The notes below the pieces were generated by a model, which was not told the origin of the DNA, made no database searches, and saw only the letters and a list, made by a program, of their open reading frames with translations. A stretch of 64,000 bases of DNA from Centropus unirufus (Eukaryota; Chordata; Aves; Cuculiformes; Centropidae), in assembly GCA_013397695.1 (NCBI GenBank), contig VYZI01000123.1:285653-349652 (forward strand), in the 5' to 3' direction. The position numbers and the translations under genes are program-made. Below, piece after piece: positions 14,901 to 26,311 of the stretch; the stretch's first letter is position 1; every line of letters begins with the position of its first letter.

Positions 14901-15797
14901 AGCTAGTATCCTTACTTGGACAGATAAGATTTTAAACAAAACAACAAAACCAAGGACCCTATATTCTTGTCCAATGGATATTTTGCAATACCAGTTATCA
15001 ATTTGCAACCGATTTGTTTCAGACATTTCTTACATATTCAGTGTGATATTATTTCCAGTCATGTCTTCTGAAGTTGTTATAACCTTTCCATGTTTAGTTT
15101 ACATTACTAATTTAAATACTGAATTTATCTGGCCCAAAACTTATTCCTGTAAAATATGTCTGCCTTATAACTGCTGCTTACACTTTGCATAGTTTCTCAG
15201 TTAATTTCACATCTCCTATTAGATCATCTAGACTGTATTTTAGTTATCTGTTTAGGGAAACTTTTCCCTAAAGAAAGAATCATAAAACTTATTATCTGGT
15301 CAAATATATTACATCCACCCCTTATTGTTATTTCAGACAAAAAAATGATATTTTTTTTTATGATACTACAGCAGCAAAAACATTGTACTGAAATAAACGA
15401 CCACTAGGTCACAAAGTAATACATCAATATTTCTCTTAAGTAAATAAAGGAAATGGATTAAGAAACAAGTCATAGAAGCAGCAGCATGTAATCCCAGGAT
15501 TATGTTCAACATTTGTCTTGCAAAGATAGCATTTTAATTAAAGATATGTAAACAGTAAATTAACCAGAATAATTTTCTAGTCTCTGTGTGTGTGCACATA
15601 TCTTATATCCACACTCAGTTTACCCAATCTGATGACTTCCTTATTAAAATGAGGACGAGATGTTTTCTTAATTACAGCTTTGATGTCCTCTAACCATAAA
15701 AGTGAAGTAAAAGCGACAGCATGCTACCAGTGCTTGAAACTTGTGCTTTACTAGTTGATCTGAGTCTAAAAGACATTTCTGTAGCCTGAATTTTTAC

Positions 15798-15819
15798 CTT
15801 TGTAACTGAAGTTACAAAG
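15798..15819. repeat. Perfect 10-bp inverted repeat with 2-base loop
   Basis: 'ctttgtaact' and its exact complement 'agttacaaag' are separated by 'ga'. It is immediately followed by the tandem 15-mers at 15819-15848. Confidence 0.85.
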
Positions 15820-15848
15820 ATCTTTAAGCATTAGATCTTCAAGCATTA
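15819..15848. repeat. Tandem 15-mer, two copies
   Basis: 'gatctttaagcatta' is followed directly by 'gatcttcaagcatta', one mismatch. Confidence 0.85.
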
Positions 15849-16408
15849 AAACAATATGTAGATAAGCTTTCTGCTCTCTAAAGACGTGCATATGCCTTTA
15901 TAGCATATAGTCAATTATATCCAATAAGACAGCAAAAAGCAGGTTTTGAAAAAAAAATAAATGTAGGTAATCTTTTATTTCTTTAGAAGAAAGGGTATAG
16001 GAAACCCAGCCTGATTTCTCTTCAATGACTCATGAGTCACAGAGACAGCAGCTTACCAGAGATGTGGCCTAACTCTGATTATGAATCTGGGAATGTTAAA
16101 ACCAGAGTACCTGATACTATACTAAAACAGATAAGATTAGGGGTTTTATGCATCCATAAACAAAAAATAAGCTTTTTTCTTTATAGAAAAAGATTACAGG
16201 TAGGTCTTTGTGCCCTTGTAGTCCCAGAAAATAAGATGTTGCCGTTGCTTGTAGTAGGCCACAGGATCTCAGGTTTATTCTGTAATTGTGCTACTTGGAG
16301 ATTTTTATAGCTTGTAAGAGCAGTCATCAAATGATCACGTGACTGTTGCTTATTTATTTTCATTTTAGCTTGGCTTAGTATGACTGATATAGTATTGGGA
16401 TATGCATA

Positions 16409-18104
16409 CATAGAATCATAGAATCACTAGGTTGGAAAAGACCTTCAAGACTTTCCAGCCCAACTGTGCCTCTCCACTATAAATCCTATCCCTAAGCACT
16501 TACTCTACCTATCTTTTAAATGTCTCCAGGGATAGGGAATCAGCCATGACCCTGGGTAGCCTGTTCCAGTGTCTGATAACCCTTTCAGTGAAGAGATTTT
16601 CCTGATGTTCAACCTCAACCTTCCCTGGCACATCATCAGGCTTTTCCCATTTGTCCTATCTCCTGCCACTTGGGAGAAGAGACCAGCACCCACCTCTCTA
16701 CAACCTCCTTTCAGGTAGTTGTAGGCAGTGATAAGGTCTCCCCTCAGTCTCCTCCAGGCTGAACAACTCCAGTTTTCTCATCTGCTCCTTGTCAGACTTG
16801 TTCTACAGCCCCCTCACCAGCTTTGTTAACCTTCTCTGGACATGCTCCAGAGCCTCAACATCTTTTTTGTAGTGAGGGCCCAGAACTGTACACAGTATTG
16901 GAAGTGCATCCTCACCAGTGCCGAGTACAGGGGCAGAATCACCTCCCTGGACCTGCTGGCCACTCTGTTTCTGACACAGGCCAAGATGTCATTGGCTTTC
17001 TTGGCCACCTGGGCACACTGCTGGCTCATGCTCTTTCAGCTGTCAACCCAGGTCCTTCTCCTCTAGGCAGCTTTCCAGCCACTCTTCCCCAAACTTGTAG
17101 CGATGCTGGGGGTTGTTGTGCAAGTTGTTGTGCTGGGGGGTTGCGTTTCCAAGTGCAGGACCCGGCATTTGGCCTTGTTAAACCTCATCCCATTGGGTTC
17201 AGCCCATAGGTATGATCCGTTCAGATCCCTTTGAAGAGCCTCCCTTTCCTCAAGCAGATCAACACCTCCCCCCAGCTTAATGTCATCTCAGAACCTGCCA
17301 GGGTACTTTCAATCCCTTCATCCAGGTCATTGATAAAGAGATTGAACAGGACTGGACCCAGCACTGAGCCTTGGGGAACACCACTTGTGACCAGCCTCCA
17401 GCTAGATTTAGCTCCATTTACCACAACTCTTTGGGCCCGACCATCCAGCCAGTTTTCCACCCAGCTCTTTCACCAGTATTGCTGCTATTCTCTGGACACA
17501 CTCCAGGACTTCAGTGTCTTTCTGATAATGAGGAAGCCAAAACTGAATACAGTATTCGAGGTGCAACCCCACCAATGCTGAGTACAGTGGCACCATCACT
17601 TCCCTGTTCCTGCTGGGCATGCTGTTTCTGATAAAAGCCAAGATGCTATTGGCCTTCTGACTTATCAAGTTATGTTGGCAGGTCCTGCCTTTCATAAAAC
17701 CATGCTAACTGGGTCCAATCACCTTATTGTCCTACGTGTTCTGTGTGATAGCACCCAAGAGAACCCATTCCACGATCTTTCCTGGCACGAAGGTCAGACT
17801 GATAGGCCTGTAGTCTCCCAGATCCTCCCTCCAGATATTCTTGTAAATGGGCGTTAACATTTGCCAGCCTCCAGTCAAGTGGAACTTCCTCAATAGCCAG
17901 GACTGCTGATAGATGATGGAGAAGGAGTTTGGCAAGCACCTCCACAAGCTCCCTCAATATTTGGCTGGAATGAAGAATTATATGATGTACCATAGTAAAT
18001 TTAGATGGAGAGAGGTGACAAGACAACAAGGCTTTAAGCATATCAACAAATACAGAAAAGTAGATCCGGAGGGAAGAGACTGAATCCATCAACATCAGCA
18101 CCAT
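16409..18104 (-). mobile_element. Mosaic CR1 LINE with intact 3' tip and duplicated ORF2 block
   Basis: The element lies on the minus strand and starts on the plus side with the complemented octamer tail 'catagaatcatagaatca' at 16409. Going 5'-ward on the minus strand it shows the 3' region, the ORF2 C-terminal block (16826-17029, P-L-Y-S-A-L-V-R), and the RT core (17221-17460) with the S-G-V-P-Q-G-S-V-L-G-P motif and F-I-N-D-L. A second copy of the C-terminal block follows (about 17461-17680, P-L-Y-S-A-L-V-G, W-L-P-H-Y), then earlier RT sequence (17685-18104) with G-F-M-K-G-R-T-C, D-Y-R-P-I-S-L and D-W-R-L-A-N-V. In a normal CR1 the earlier RT sequence joins the core through about 200 bp that are here replaced by the extra C-terminal block. 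Frames are broken throughout. Family assignment is firm; the cause of the mosaic is inference. Confidence 0.9.
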
Positions 18105-18644
18105 GCCCCTAGCAGCAGAGGTACAATGTTGATGGCTCCCCTGAAGAAATCCCCATGCAATCAGACTGAAGGCACCACTTACACTTCCTGCTTTTAGGTG
18201 TCAGAAAGACAGTAGAAGGATGAGCTCAGCATCAGACAAAGGGGTAGACAGTAGACAGTTTTCTCAATTTTCTTTTTAAATGTATGTTATTGGAACTGTT
18301 ACTGTCATTCTAATGGTACTACTGATAATTCTTGAATGTTAAGGTTCTACTTATTAGATTAACCATAAATTCTTGCTTTTGCATATAACTGTTCATTTTT
18401 GCATTTAGTGATGGGGGGTCTGAGAATTCTGGTGGGAATTAAGTCAAGCTAGGTTCAGGAGTGCAATGTGGGTTAATCACTGTAGGCTACATTCATAAGA
18501 AGGTAGATAGCAGATCAAGAGCGCAGTTGATTCAGCCATCTGGGATCCCCTGTCAAGCTGGGGGTGGTTTCTATCCAGTAGAAGAGAGACTGAAAAAATT
18601 GGGAGAGATTATCTGGGATATGTGATGTATGAGGTGATGATGAG
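18105..18644. other. Unclassified sequence between two CR1 copies
   Basis: Moderately GC-rich in places (18105-18250, 18420-18600). It may hold further decayed CR1 sequence, but I cannot align it with confidence. No gene. Confidence 0.4.
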
Positions 18645-19018
18645 GGAACTGAGTTTGTTCAGCCTGGAGAAAGGGGTGTAAAAGAGATTTAATTGCTGTC
18701 TTCTACTACCTTAATCGGTCAATAGAAAAGGGGGAGGCACATTTCACAGACAGACACGCAGCAGCTTAAGAGAACCTCTAATGGCAGCAAAGGAAGTCCA
18801 GACTGAATGTTGCTAGATTATGCTTCACAGTTAAAGTAGTTAAGCAATGGGAGAGGTTGCCCAGATAGTCTGTGTACCCTATTTCCCTGGAGATACTCAA
18901 AATATGACACATGGCTCTGAGAAACCTCATCTAAACGTGAAGCTAACACTGCCTATGCCACAGGTTTGGGCTAGGCAATCTATAGATATACCTTCCAACC
19001 TAAATCTTTCTGTGATTT
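18645..19018 (+). mobile_element. CR1 LINE 3' part, older subfamily
   Basis: Plus-strand CR1: 'gagggaactgagtttgttcagcctggag' near the start, 'gggagaggttgcccag' and 'ccctggagatactcaaaa' in the middle, and the tail 'ccttccaacctaaatctttctgtgattttgtg' at the end (phrases quoted in pieces). The wording around 'ccctggagatactcaaaa' matches an older CR1 subfamily than the copies at 21035 and 28265. 5' truncated and diverged. Confidence 0.85.
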
Positions 19019-20093
19019 TGTGACAAACTTATTTTCAGTGAAGTCTGCTATTCTAAAAGAGCACAATCTTTAGAACATCTCATGAAAAATAAATCCCAGA
19101 CAAACAGATAATATTAGGGCTGGGAATCAGCAAGCGTCATTTCAGTTCACTGAGATGAAAAAATGACAGATGAAGCGTTTATAAAGACAAGTTAACTCAG
19201 ACTTAATTGTAGCTTTGCTAGTGGTAACTCTATTGTATCTCTACATTGTGCTGTAATTATCTCATTAAAAATGCCATGGGATTTGAGAAAAGGATGATAT
19301 CAGCATGACTTTCTAGCAAGAAGGAGTTAAAACTCTGCTAAATAGTCAGGGACTTAGTTTATCAAGCCTAGTGTCTTTCCTCAATGTTCTTCTGGTCTGT
19401 CTCATCTTCATGTCTAAATAAGTTTTGAACAAATACTTTAATAAATATAGGTTATGTATACACCTTTATTTCTCAACATATGCAAATAATCAGATATAAC
19501 ACAAATAACATTCACACTTTTCAGGAAAGAGATCTTTTTTAAAATAATAAAAGGAATATATTATACTTGTTTATGTTGAAATAGTTATCTATGATACTAG
19601 ATTTTACAGTTATACAAAATAAAAATATTAATATTAATAAATCCTTTCTCCTTCAAAAGCACAGATCTGTCTTAATTAAACGCAAAGAGGATACAATTTC
19701 AAGGAAAAAGTATCTGCAATAACAGTCATACATAGCCTTATTTTGCATAATACAAAAACTTTACCAAAGTATCAGAAGCCATTCTTTTCCCTAGATTAAC
19801 TCATCCCAGATTTATCCATTGTAAATCAAGAAAAGAGTATTAAATGTTTTAATTTGCTTATAAGACACGGAGTTATGCTGGGATGCTCCCACCTCATATT
19901 TAAGTTTCAGGGAACAGTGATTAATTTCCTCTGTCAAAAGGTTGTAGACCCTCAAGGTTACTTCCTACAATAGGAAATTCCACAGTAGACAACTGACTCA
20001 AGTTTTTCCAGTCTGGTTGATTTTCTAAAGGTCTTATAATATATTTCTCTGTTGTAAAATAATACTTTGGTCAAACAAAGCTAGGTGTATGAG
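19019..20093. other. AT-rich spacer, no feature seen
   Basis: No repeat or frame recognised. Confidence 0.5.
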
Positions 20094-20206
20094 GTGCAGG
20101 ACATGGTTTAGCGGTGAACTTGGCAGTGTTAGGTGTATTGTATAGTGGGACTTGATGGTTTTAAAGGTCTTTTCCAACCTAAGAGACTGGTTCTATGATT
20201 CTAATG
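20094..20206 (+). mobile_element. CR1 LINE 3' tip
   Basis: Short 5'-truncated CR1: 'aggacatggtttagcgg', 'ggtcttttccaacctaag' and the terminal 'ttctatgattctaatg'. Only the last 110 bp or so of the element are present. Confidence 0.9.
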
Positions 20207-21034
20207 TATTAGATGATGTTTGCCAAAACCCGTGGTTGCCTTCCTTCTGGGATAATTTCTTGAATGAATTTATATACAATTCTAAGCTTGCAAGCAATTT
20301 ATTACTTTGACCATCAACTGAAGATAATACTCAGGAAAAATAAATAGTTCATCCTCAGATGATGATGGAAAAGACTAAAAGAAGACAAACTTGAAAGCAA
20401 AGATAAACAAAACAAAGCAAAAGGGAACAAAATTAAGATAAAAAGTATAAGCTATCAGATTTGTTATTGTTTTAGATATCATTCCAGTACTGCTATTATT
20501 AACCTGGAAAGTTTTTCTAAATGTCCCTCTGTTCTCAGATTTCTTTTTCCTTATTTTTCCCATGCTTCTAATATTTTTTGCATACTCTGATTTGTATTTT
20601 AGCAATAATATGTTGGTTTACAATATTTGGTAAAATATTTTTTCCTTTTAAGACGTTTTCTTTGAATAAAATTCAAGTTAGTTGTATTTTTATTAAATAT
20701 TTATCTATGTAAATATGAGAATATTTAGAGGTAAAAAACTGCACACCATGGAGATAGATAGAATTTAACACTGGCAATGTCCTTAGTAACTTTCATACAC
20801 TAGAAGGCATACCAAAGTTTGATGAAAATTTTTCGTCTGATTGAGGATTATAATGAATGAAATTAGAAAAAAAAAACATTATTATTACAGAACTATGACA
20901 AGTATATAACTTTCTGTAATATGTGATTTGTAATTCACGAAACATACTAAATATATGTACCTTAATGTTATAGCAGTGAGGGATAGATACCACAGAAGTT
21001 GTCGTTTTGCTATGTCCAAAGAAGATCAAGAAAA
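20207..21034. other. AT-rich spacer, no feature seen
   Basis: Contains A/T homopolymer stretches; no repeat family or gene recognised. Confidence 0.5.
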
Positions 21035-21455
21035 CTGGTGAAGCTAGACAGCAAGTTCTTTGAGGAGTGGCTGAGGGAACTGGAGTTGTTCAATCTGAAG
21101 GAGGCTGAGAAGGCCTTGTCATCCTCAACAAGTACCTGAAAGAAGGCTGTTGTAAGGTGTCAGTCTCTTTTCTAAGTAAGAGTGATAGGAGAAGAGAAAA
21201 CAGCATCACGTTGTGATAGGTAAGATTTAGATTGGGTGTTAGGAAAAATACTTTCACCGAAGGCTTTATCAATCACTGGAACAGACTGTCCAAGGAAGTA
21301 GTGGAGTCACCATCCCTTAAAGTATTTTAAAGAAAGGTCAATGTGGTGCATAGGGACACAATTTAGTAGTGGATTTGGTAGTGTTGTCTTAACAGTTGAA
21401 CTCAATGATCCTAAAGACCTTTTCCAAACTAAATGGTTCTATGATACTATGATTT
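21035..21455 (+). mobile_element. CR1 LINE 3' part
   Basis: Starts in the ORF2 end ('gaggagtggctgagggaactgg'), passes through the 'ttagattgggtgttaggaaaa' and 'ggaacagactgtccaaggaagt' phrases and ends with 'ccttttccaaactaaatggttctatgatactatg' (given in pieces). The order is the normal plus-strand order of CR1. Frames are broken. Confidence 0.9.
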
Positions 21456-22839
21456 TGTGAGAAGGAACATAGGCAATTAAAACATCATAAAAAAACAGAA
21501 TTCACATTGCCATCCAATGCCACATATAGTATTGTCAAATAATTGGTATAATGAATAAACATACACCAAATGTAGTAGCGGTGCAGTTGGTAATTGTACT
21601 CTTTAAAAAATACTGACCATGTATACATGCTAGTTCAAACACTAAAGTGCAAGGCTAGGTGGCTAGTGCTACCTTAGCATAACTCATGGCTTTGCGGCTA
21701 AGAGAAGGTTAGAACTCTGATTCTTTGATGGAAAAAAAATCTATATTCTGGGCTAGATCGGGGCAGTAGACATGAAACACAAAAAAACAGTTCTGTGCAG
21801 AACATATAAACCTTGGCAATCTTATATAGTTGGTTCAATCAGACATGGGTATTTTGTACCCTTTGCCAATGTCAAACTATCTTTGTTATAATTAGGCAAA
21901 TAATTTATAAATGCATAACCCACTCAAGCTTATGGCTGAACCTTGCTAGAGGACTTTTGTGATGTGGGATTACTTTACCTTAGGGGATTTGTGTTTTTTT
22001 TTCCTTAAGCTATGCAGTATAAACTAATTAATAGTAATTAATACTTTAAAATTCAGGTAATAACTAATCATTATTTCTTAGGGTAGATACATAAAGCACA
22101 GATAGTAATTGTGTTAATGACATTGTTTCAGGCTGCACTTGTAATTAACTTTAAACGATGTCTGAAAACGTTTACAAAATAATATTTGACCTAGAGCTTC
22201 AGTTTATGAAGATTTTCAAATGAAGCCTTATTTCCTTGAGATTTAATTATAATGTGTATGCATATTCATATCTATCTGTCTAAACATACTCATACCAAAA
22301 AAAACCACTGAGATATATACTGTTATCTTCTTCATCTGGACACATTTTTACAGCATAACCAGGTGCTGCTAGTAATACGAATAAAAATAGAAGTAAGATT
22401 ACACATTTATAAGCTTCTCTCTCTGCCTCACACACACAAAAACAATGTATACAGTAATAGCAAACATAACATTGGGATTTATTTTAAATTTTTACATTTA
22501 AATTTATATTTTTAAGCATGGTTCTGGGGAAAAAGAAAGAAGAACTAATACGTGACCTTGAGAAAGATTTTTGACTCACTGAACTAATACCTTGTCCCTT
22601 GATAAAAGTCTTCAATGTGTTAAATTAATAGGTGCGTTCTTGTGTCTTAAATCTCAGAAGGGATACAAATTGCACATGTCCTTACAGGCGTCTGGGATTG
22701 TGAAACTAATCAGGAAGGACAAACAAAGCCTATGTCATGAATGGGGAAGGAAAATTTATATTAGATTTCAAAACATCTAAAATCTCATTCATTTCAGTAT
22801 TTAGATACCCAATTAAAGGCTATCGGTTGAAACCTTTGC
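21456..22839. other. AT-rich spacer, no gene seen
   Basis: No recognised repeat. A 62-codon frame at 22592-22780 has no support. Confidence 0.5.
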
Positions 22840-22881
22840 TAACTCAGGATCTTTAACTCAGAATCTTTAACTCAGGATTCT
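22840..22881. repeat. Tandem 14-mer, three copies
   Basis: The 14-base unit 'taactcaggatctt' recurs three times with one mismatch in the second copy, ending just before the CR1 ORF1 fragment. Confidence 0.8.
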
Positions 22882-22894
22882 CATCCAGGATTAC

Positions 22895-23600
22895 AATTTT
22901 GTGGTGGGTTGGTGTCACGACCTGGACCCCAAGAGGTACTGAATCCTGTGCACAGCCTTCTTTCCGACCTGTACAGTCAGAAGAAGATCTTCCGTTTGCC
23001 TGTGCTGCGATGGGGACCGTCACTCCCAGGATGCAACCAAAGCAAAGATACTCTTCCCCTTCTCTGACAGATGGACCTCATCAGCCCTGAGCAGGTCAGG
23101 CTTGTCAAAGCAAGTGCCATAGTCCACGTAAATGAACCTCTGTAGCAGGCTGTAGCAGCAGTACTGTAGCCAATTGCTGATTTGCCAAATTTGACTGGCT
23201 CTTTCAAACCCCTTCCCTTTGACCAGGAGGACTGACGAGAATTACCTGCATTCCAGAGTCCCTTAGCGACACTTCCAAAGCTCTATAATCCTTCTTGATA
23301 TTCTTCAGAATATTCCTAGATGTATCACTGGTGCCCACCTGACACAACAGCAGTGGATAGTAGTTACCAGAGAGTAAGGAGCTTGGTAGTCTCCCAGTGA
23401 TGGCCCTGATGCAAGCCCCTGTTAAGCAGTGCAGCTCTCAATCCAAAAAACATTCCAGAATGAAAATACTCACAATTGGAAAAGCAATAACTTTGAGCTA
23501 CTGGAAATTTGTGGTTCAATCTTCTGTCCATCACAACCTTCAGTTCCTTACGTGTTAAGCTTTCCATCCAGATTATTTTTGGACAGGTCATTCAAATCAA
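22895..23600 (-). mobile_element. CR1 ORF1 remnant with GDSL/SGNH-esterase-like domain
   Basis: Read on the minus strand this segment encodes, with frameshifts, the esterase-like domain known from ORF1 of CR1-type LINEs. Visible blocks in order are Y-Y-P-L-L-L, then V-G-T-S-D (D codon at 23324-23326, where the family has G-T-N-D), then S-R-N-I-L-K-N-I-K-K-D-Y-R-A-L. After these comes R-A-D-E-V-H-L-S-E-K-G-K-S, whose D-E-V-H (23071-23082) fits the catalytic Asp-x-x-His of SGNH hydrolases, and a stop shortly after. The place expected for the nucleophilic G-D-S motif reads V-V-M-D-R (near 23523-23535), so it is changed or lost. ORF1 is rarely preserved because most CR1 copies are 5' truncated. 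This one lacks the adjoining ORF2. Confidence 0.75.
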
Positions 23601-24002
23601 AGCGCAGGATTTTTCCGTTGCCTCCACTGAATGTCATGAGGCTTCTGTGAGGTGTACCTGACTCTACTATTCTGTCAGCTATCCCTTGTGACAAGTTGAT
23701 CTGTTGTATAATTCCATGTTATTCAATAAGTGCTTGGGTCAGTTGCTTTTTTTTTTGTTTTGTTTGGTTTGGGTTTTTTCATTGTTTTGGTTCTTTTTTC
23801 TTTTTTTTTTTTTTTTGCTCTGGATATTGTATCAAAAGAATAAGGTTTTTCCCAGCAAGTGATTCTTGTTCCTATAATTCAAGTAATATAAGATGCTTCT
23901 GAAGAGTTTCCCCACTTGAGAATTCTTTGTCCATAGTTACCTCAGGATCAGTGTAAGCTTTGGGAGAGGAGAGTGAAGTGACAGAGCCTAATCGATAGGC
24001 CA
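23601..24002. other. Spacer with poly-T tract
   Basis: Includes the T-rich run at 23747-23816. The first 90 bp may be a further part of the CR1 ORF1 fragment. No gene. Confidence 0.5.
23747..23816. repeat. T-rich low-complexity tract
   Basis: Seventy bases of T runs interrupted by single G or C. The 68-codon frame across it is an artefact of phenylalanine codons. Confidence 0.95.
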
Positions 24003-24880
24003 TGATATGTGTGACCCATGGACAATTCATATGCCATTGCTATGTGCATTCCTCAGTCGGTAACTTTCCATTCTCAGTAGATTTGTGCTATACTATTTCT
24101 AATACAGTAGAGTGTGAGAAAACTTTTCATTTTCACAGGAATTGTGATGTGCAAGAGAGGAGCTGCACAGGACTGTTGTGTCTTTACAGGATTTAGCTTA
24201 AAGATAAGGAATAACCAGTTGCTTGCTTCTCTCTTGGGACCATGGCTATGCTCTAGAGCCCGGGGACAGTAAGCATCTAAAGTCAGACTCTGCTTTTTGG
24301 GGTGATGTAATTTGTTTGTTCAATGGTATAAAAGTTAAACCCCTCAGAGCAAGAGGGAGAGACCTCACCTATGGATAAAACTACAACATAGGCCTCCAGT
24401 TGTCTCCTCTGGATCCTCAGGTGAGCAATAAAGAAAGGGTCTCCCTCTAAGATTCCCCAGATCTTTGCAGATCTGGAGGATGTTTATGCAATCGATGATG
24501 TATTCCTAATCACTGAACTTATTCTCTTAAGGCAATGATTATACACATTGCCTTTGCAAGCTGTTACTGGTAACTCATGATTGATCACTACTAATCATTT
24601 GCTTCTTTTCTTGCTGTAAAATTTAAGTAAAACTTGATTTCATAAAGCCTGGGTGCTTTTGTTAATTTCATCAAGAGCCCCTGAGTGTGTTACAGATTTC
24701 AGGATTTTATAATCCTTTGATTTGCTGATTTTGGGATCTTAAGATACTTTGATGTTACAGATTTCAGGATTTTGTGATTCTTTGCTTTACAGATTTTACC
24801 ATCTGGGATCCTTTTATTTCACAGGGCTTGGGTTGTATTGGAGATTCTTTTTGATTGGAGCCTTCTCTAATGTAAAACAG
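24003..24880 (+). mobile_element. Endogenous retrovirus LTR plus leader, copy 1
   Basis: A plus-oriented LTR starts at 'tgatatgtgtgaccc' (24003) and runs to about 24673 ('tcatca', giving weak TGAT...ATCA ends). It has a TATA box (TATAAAA, 24327-24333) and a poly(A) signal (AATAAA, 24427-24432) about 100 bp downstream, the normal spacing of U3-R. From 24674 to about 24880 comes leader-like DNA with a degenerate 35-bp repeat built on 'ttacagatttcagga' and 'atcctttgattt'. A second copy with the same order, including part of the leader, lies at 26312-27115. No gag, pol or env sequence follows. The exact LTR 3' end is uncertain: the leader could be part of a longer U5. Confidence 0.75.
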
Positions 24881-26311
24881 AGAGAGAAATTGGAATTCCT
24901 CCTTAAAGCAAGATGCATTAAACGTGAGTCTTTTGGAGGTAAAAAGATGAGGTTTTTTATCAAGAGATTCAACAACTGGAGCTTAATTTTCTGTTTTTCA
25001 GAGGGGGTTGTGTTTTTTTTTACCGGAGACCAGAGTGGGAAATCTCATTGGTATTTTTAGGTAGTCATTTATTCTGATAAAAATTTTTGCAGAAGCAATG
25101 TCCAAGATCACTTTTCTGTTAGTATTCAAAACATAATTTAGCTAATGAATCATAACAGATTCACATGAAATTCATACTTTATATGTTCTATAAACGTTTT
25201 GTATATGTTCTATGAACAAATGTTTTGTCTATGTTCTATTATGCATAAAAAGTTATAGATGACTAAAACATCTCAAATAACTCCCCCTGTTTTTTTCTAG
25301 AAAGTAATTTTGATTGTGTAATTAAAAATCAAATATGATTCTCTAAATAAAGTAATACATAGTACTATGGTATATTGTCCTATTACCAATAGCACTATTG
25401 TTCTTTCTACCTAAATGCACATGACAACTGAATCTCATCAAAAACTGTGCAAGTAGACCAAAAAAAGTGATATGTTAAAAGAACATGTTATTTTTATTTT
25501 TTTTAACTTACTATTTGTGTTTAATTAAAAAGTGCCTATAATTTGAGTGTATTTATTTATGGCTATTTCATACACTTCCTCTTACTTGTTACCAGACTGA
25601 ACTTCTTTGTCTTACAACTTAAAAATTGATATGGACATCTCAATAATATAAATGTATTAATATTTTATCAGAGGATGAAATTACAGCTTTTATTCATACA
25701 TAGAGAAGAGAGACAATTCTCATATTTATCAGTAATAAAATCCTTAATAAGTTTCATATATATAGTCATATAATTATAGTATTAAAGCTATTGAAATTAT
25801 AAATTTGGACATAATGGGCTGATATCAATGAAGTTAATGAACTGGCATTTCCTCAGATTGTGTGCACATGCTATTTGAGTTCATAGTCTATGAGGACATA
25901 CTAAAGAAGGAAAGAAAAACATAACTAAGCATATTGATTGTACTTAAAAATACATTCATTGTTTATATTTTTCTTTTACATTTAGAATGAAGATAAATGC
26001 CATCCAGAACTCACAGATAAAAACAGTTCAGTGTCAATTTTTTAACAAGTTGCTCAGCTTGTTATTAGCTTGCATGCAATTAGACGTAAGCTAATGAAAA
26101 CATGAGTTTTTACTACCTTTATAATTTAGAAATCAGGACTAAGAGCTCTACCTGTTCAGAATCACAGTAAAAAAAAGTGAATAAATATTAATGAAGGAGT
26201 GAGGACTAAACCATAAGTTAATCTCTTAAAAAAAAACCCCAAAAGTATTTGCTTAAATTTTCTCCAGAATTTGTTTATTTTCTATAGCCCTCAAGTGGCA
26301 GGGGTCTGAAA
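24881..26311. other. AT-rich spacer between the two LTR copies
   Basis: About 1.4 kb without any retroviral coding remnant that I can see. It looks like ordinary host DNA and contains the tandem repeat at 25180-25244. The 103-codon frame 24749-25060 crosses the leader end and has no recognised domain. Confidence 0.5.
25180..25244. repeat. Tandem repeat, three degenerate copies of 22-26 bp
   Basis: Units contain 'tatgttctat' followed by 'gttttg'; third copy incomplete. Confidence 0.75.

Larger units (their letters stand above)
3966..16408. other. Long TE-poor AT-rich stretch, no recognised gene
   Basis: About 12.4 kb with no convincing CR1 or LTR copy and no long frame. It contains the N-gap at 9191-9210, a possible 28-nt minus exon at 5320-5347, a short direct duplication at 11916-11958, and a hairpin followed by a 15-bp tandem repeat at 15798-15848. 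The 13200-15300 part is especially AT-rich with many TAAT-type words. I see no coding feature I can support here. Confidence 0.55.

Noticed and set aside
16823..17209. 128-codon plus frame and neighbouring plus frames at 17231-17631
   Set aside because: They are antisense shadows of the CR1 ORF2 on the minus strand.
23696..23902. 68-codon frame rich in phenylalanine, looking like a membrane segment
   Set aside because: Product of the T-rich tract; no flanking support.
24749..25060. 103-codon frame after LTR copy 1, considered as a gag start
   Set aside because: No recognisable retroviral domain; begins inside the leader repeat and runs into AT-rich spacer.
24881..26311. Internal region of a provirus between the two LTR copies
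   Set aside because: No gag, pol or env remnant visible and both LTR copies carry leader downstream, so a single provirus is not supported.
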